In this document: piece by piece, positions 12,152-14,177 of the stretch
Numbering within the stretch: position 1 is the first letter of the stretch
How the letters are laid out: each line of letters begins with the position of its first letter
NCBI GenBank assembly: GCA_902796985.1
Contig: CADBRC010000083.1
Coordinates: forward strand, 1-14,177
Reading direction: 5' to 3'
DNA from: an uncultured Spirochaetaceae bacterium
GTDB lineage: Bacteria > Spirochaetota > Spirochaetia > Treponematales > Treponemataceae
DNA length: 14,177 bases
Program-made: the position numbers and the translations under genes
Notes under the pieces: generated by a model
Databases searched by the model: none
The model's input: only the letters and a program-made list of their open reading frames with translations
Told to the model about the DNA's origin: nothing

Positions 12152-14177
12152 TTAATCCTTCTTCCGGCTGAATGATTCGGGAAGCCCCTCAAAGCAGTTC
12201 AAGATCTTGACCACCTGCGACGTCGGGTGCAGACCGCTCTCAGTCCTGTAGTAATCCAGGCCTTTCTCCACGTCCCTGTCACAGCCCTCGCCCTCTATGA
12301 GCATGGTACCGATTATGGGATAGACGTTCTCGCTTCCGTTCAGCTCAGCTGCATTGTACCAAAGGAACGCACTGGCATAGTTCTTTGGGACTCCCTTGCC
12401 GTAATAGTAGCAGGATCCCATCTTCTCCATCGCCTCCACCTTGTCCAGCTTGGCAGCCATCAGGTAATACTTGGCAGCCAGCTCGTCCGAACCGTTGACA
12501 AGGGTACCCGCATCGTCGTATGCCTCGGCAAGCGCGTAGAGGGCATCTGCGTTCTCCGCATTGGAAGAGACCTTCTTCTTGGCACGGTTTATGGTCTCGG
12601 TGACCGTGAAGCTCGAGAGGGTCATCTTGTCACCGTAGTACTTCTCTATGTAAAGCCTCTGGTCCTTCGCCGAGTTTATTCCCGCATTCTCCGCAAAGAC
12701 TGCCAGCTGGTAAGCCTCGTCCAAGTTGCTGTAGTCACCGTCAAAGGTGACCGAAACATCCTGTACCCGCTGCTTTATGAGGGCCTCGTAGGACTCAATG
12801 TAGCCGTATTTGACCGCCGCAACAAGGGAATCCTTTATGTCCGTCTGCCCGGAGAGCCATATAAGGAGGGAGAATGACAGATAGTAGCTGTACTCGTCCT
12901 CAGCGGCACATCCGTTGGTGATAAACTCCTTCTGCTCTTCCTTATCCCGCGCCGTGGTGGCAAGCCAGCCCCATGCCTCGCTGTAGTTCAGGTTCGCTGC
13001 AGCTTCAAAGCTTGCCCTCGCCTCCTTGGGTTTCTTCCTTGTGCCGTACGCGTATGTCAGGCAACGTCCCTGACACACCAGTGCGGGTGCGTAGTCGGGA
13101 TCCTCCGAAAGGACTTCCTGTACAATCTTCCATGCAACCACCACATCCCGGTCGGGCCTGAGGGAAGCAGCCTTCATGTCGTATTTGCTCGCCGCGTCAT
13201 TATCTTCCAGAAGAAGCCAGGCATACCAGGTCTTCTCGAACTTGCCGCCGGAATCCGCCCGGGTCTTAAACCACTTCATCGCCTCGCTCTTGGTGGTGAC
13301 CTTAACCAGCTCCGTGTTTTTCTCGACTTCCTTCTTCTCGCTGAAATTCTTGTCGTCCATCGAATTCAGCCAGTACTCCACATCATTCTTGAACCTGCCA
13401 CCCTGAAGGACCTGCGCGTAGATGTCATCGAGCTTGGAGATTGTCTTCGCCTTCTTGGATTCGTCCAGCGGGAACTTGTTCGAGCTGTTCACGGCCTGCT
13501 TGTAGAAATTCAGGCTGGCAGGCTTGCCCTCGTAATACCTGCCCAGAAGGTACTGGCAGTAAGAACTGCCTTTTTTGGCACCCTCGGTAAGCCACGCAAG
13601 CCCGTCCTTCTCACCCTCCGAAGTCTCGTTCTCGACGTAATAGCGGCCCAGCTCCATGCAGACCGTCTCGTCAGGGCTTTTCTCCCCGCTCTCGTAGTAG
13701 TCCCGGAGCGCGTCCATTTTCTCTTTGATCGCAAACTTCTCGTCATAAAGCGTATCGCGGTACTTATAATAGTAGAAAGACGCCATGTTCTTGTCGGTCG
13801 TACCGAAGTACCCCTCACGGTAGATGGCGGCAAGGGCCGCAAAGCCCCTCGGCTCTCCGTACATGGCGGCATTCATGTAATATTCCAGGGCCTTGTCCTG
13901 ATTGTGGAAAGGATTAGACTGCTTGTAGCACAGAGGAGAAGAATACTCCGTCTGTGCGGGGATTGTACCCGCGTAGAAGTCCCCCAGCAGCATTGCGCTC
14001 TTGGCATGGTAGAGGGCCTCGGCTTCCTCCAGCAGCACGGATGCCGTCTCAAGCAGTTCCGCCGCGCTGTCATCCGTTATGTTCCCCTGGCCCATCGCAA
14101 GGATGTCCTGCGCCGCCATGTAGTATGCCTCGGCGACATTGAAGGACATCGCCTTGTCCAGGTACTTCTTCCGTTCC
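12152..14177 (-). CDS. Sel1/TPR-repeat protein, N-terminus beyond the window edge
   Basis: At least 675 codons are open to the right edge. An ATG at 14147-14149 exists, but the codons before it (ERKKYLDKA) continue the same helical pattern, so the true start is probably outside the window. The visible part is an alpha-helical solenoid of Sel1-like repeats. Counting from that internal Met, clear units lie at about 85-120 (ALEYYMNAAMYGEPRGFAAL), 180-206 (GLAWLTEGAKKGSSYCQYLLG) and, strongest, 558-637 (KMGSCYYYGKGVPKNYASAF, then GTMLIEGEGCDRDVEKGLDY). More degenerate TPR-like helices lie between them. Such proteins act as protein-interaction scaffolds, in bacteria often in envelope assembly or signalling. 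No export signal can be judged because the N-terminus is missing. Its stop codon is 2 bp before the phosphohexomutase start, making it the first visible gene of the four-gene operon. No precise function can be given. Confidence 0.85.
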   Translation of the reverse strand, partial: ERKKYLDKAMSFNVAEAYYMAAQDILAMGQGNITDDSAAELLETASVLLEEAEALYHAKSAMLLGDFYAGTIPAQTEYSSPLCYKQSNPFHNQDKALEYYMNAAMYGEPRGFAALAAIYREGYFGTTDKNMASFYYYKYRDTLYDEKFAIKEKMDALRDYYESGEKSPDETVCMELGRYYVENETSEGEKDGLAWLTEGAKKGSSYCQYLLGRYYEGKPASLNFYKQAVNSSNKFPLDESKKAKTISKLDDIYAQVLQGGRFKNDVEYWLNSMDDKNFSEKKEVEKNTELVKVTTKSEAMKWFKTRADSGGKFEKTWYAWLLLEDNDAASKYDMKAASLRPDRDVVVAWKIVQEVLSEDPDYAPALVCQGRCLTYAYGTRKKPKEARASFEAAANLNYSEAWGWLATTARDKEEQKEFITNGCAAEDEYSYYLSFSLLIWLSGQTDIKDSLVAAVKYGYIESYEALIKQRVQDVSVTFDGDYSNLDEAYQLAVFAENAGINSAKDQRLYIEKYYGDKMTLSSFTVTETINRAKKKVSSNAENADALYALAEAYDDAGTLVNGSDELAAKYYLMAAKLDKVEAMEKMGSCYYYGKGVPKNYASAFLWYNAAELNGSENVYPIIGTMLIEGEGCDRDVEKGLDYYRTESGLHPTSQVVKILNCFEGLPESFSRKKD

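Overview
The window reads as a spirochaete chromosome segment, most likely a free-living or gut/rumen Treponema of moderate GC. This is an inference from gene content and style: several orphan periplasmic binding proteins, a Sel1-repeat protein, a CotH-type kinase and a eukaryote-like phosphohexomutase, in a Gram-negative-like cell with lipoproteins. No 16S or other marker gene is present to prove it. All nine protein genes lie on the minus strand, so the window is best read from its right edge to its left.

Right part (14177-8453): a tight four-gene operon. It encodes a Sel1/TPR repeat protein (5' end outside the window), a 628-residue phosphoglucomutase/phosphomannomutase-family enzyme, an isochorismatase-like cysteine hydrolase and a membrane-anchored CotH-kinase-domain protein. 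Spacings are 2 bp and then two 4-bp ATGA overlaps, so translation is probably coupled. The 403-bp gap that follows (8050-8452) holds a run of strong stem-loops. It ends in a plus-strand rho-independent terminator, opposite in direction to every gene around it, so it is a good candidate for a structured non-coding RNA.

Middle (8049-2603): a COG0523/CobW GTPase with a His/Asp-rich metal-binding insert, then a sugar-uptake regulatory cluster. A LacI-family regulator is followed by two closely related family-1 substrate-binding proteins. Each binding-protein gene has its own near-consensus sigma-70 promoter, with an identical perfect 14-bp palindrome (CTACAACGTTGTAG, central CpG) placed just after the -10 box. 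The simplest reading is that the LacI protein represses both genes through these operators. The first paralogue looks like a soluble periplasmic protein and the second is a lipoprotein. No permease or ATPase genes are in the window.

Left part (2512-1): a family-5 (oligopeptide/nickel type) lipoprotein binding protein with its own promoter. Its gene is followed 25 bp later by metY (O-acetylhomoserine sulfhydrylase), which runs off the left edge. The two genes look co-transcribed, suggesting a link between uptake of a peptide or sulfur compound and methionine/homocysteine synthesis.
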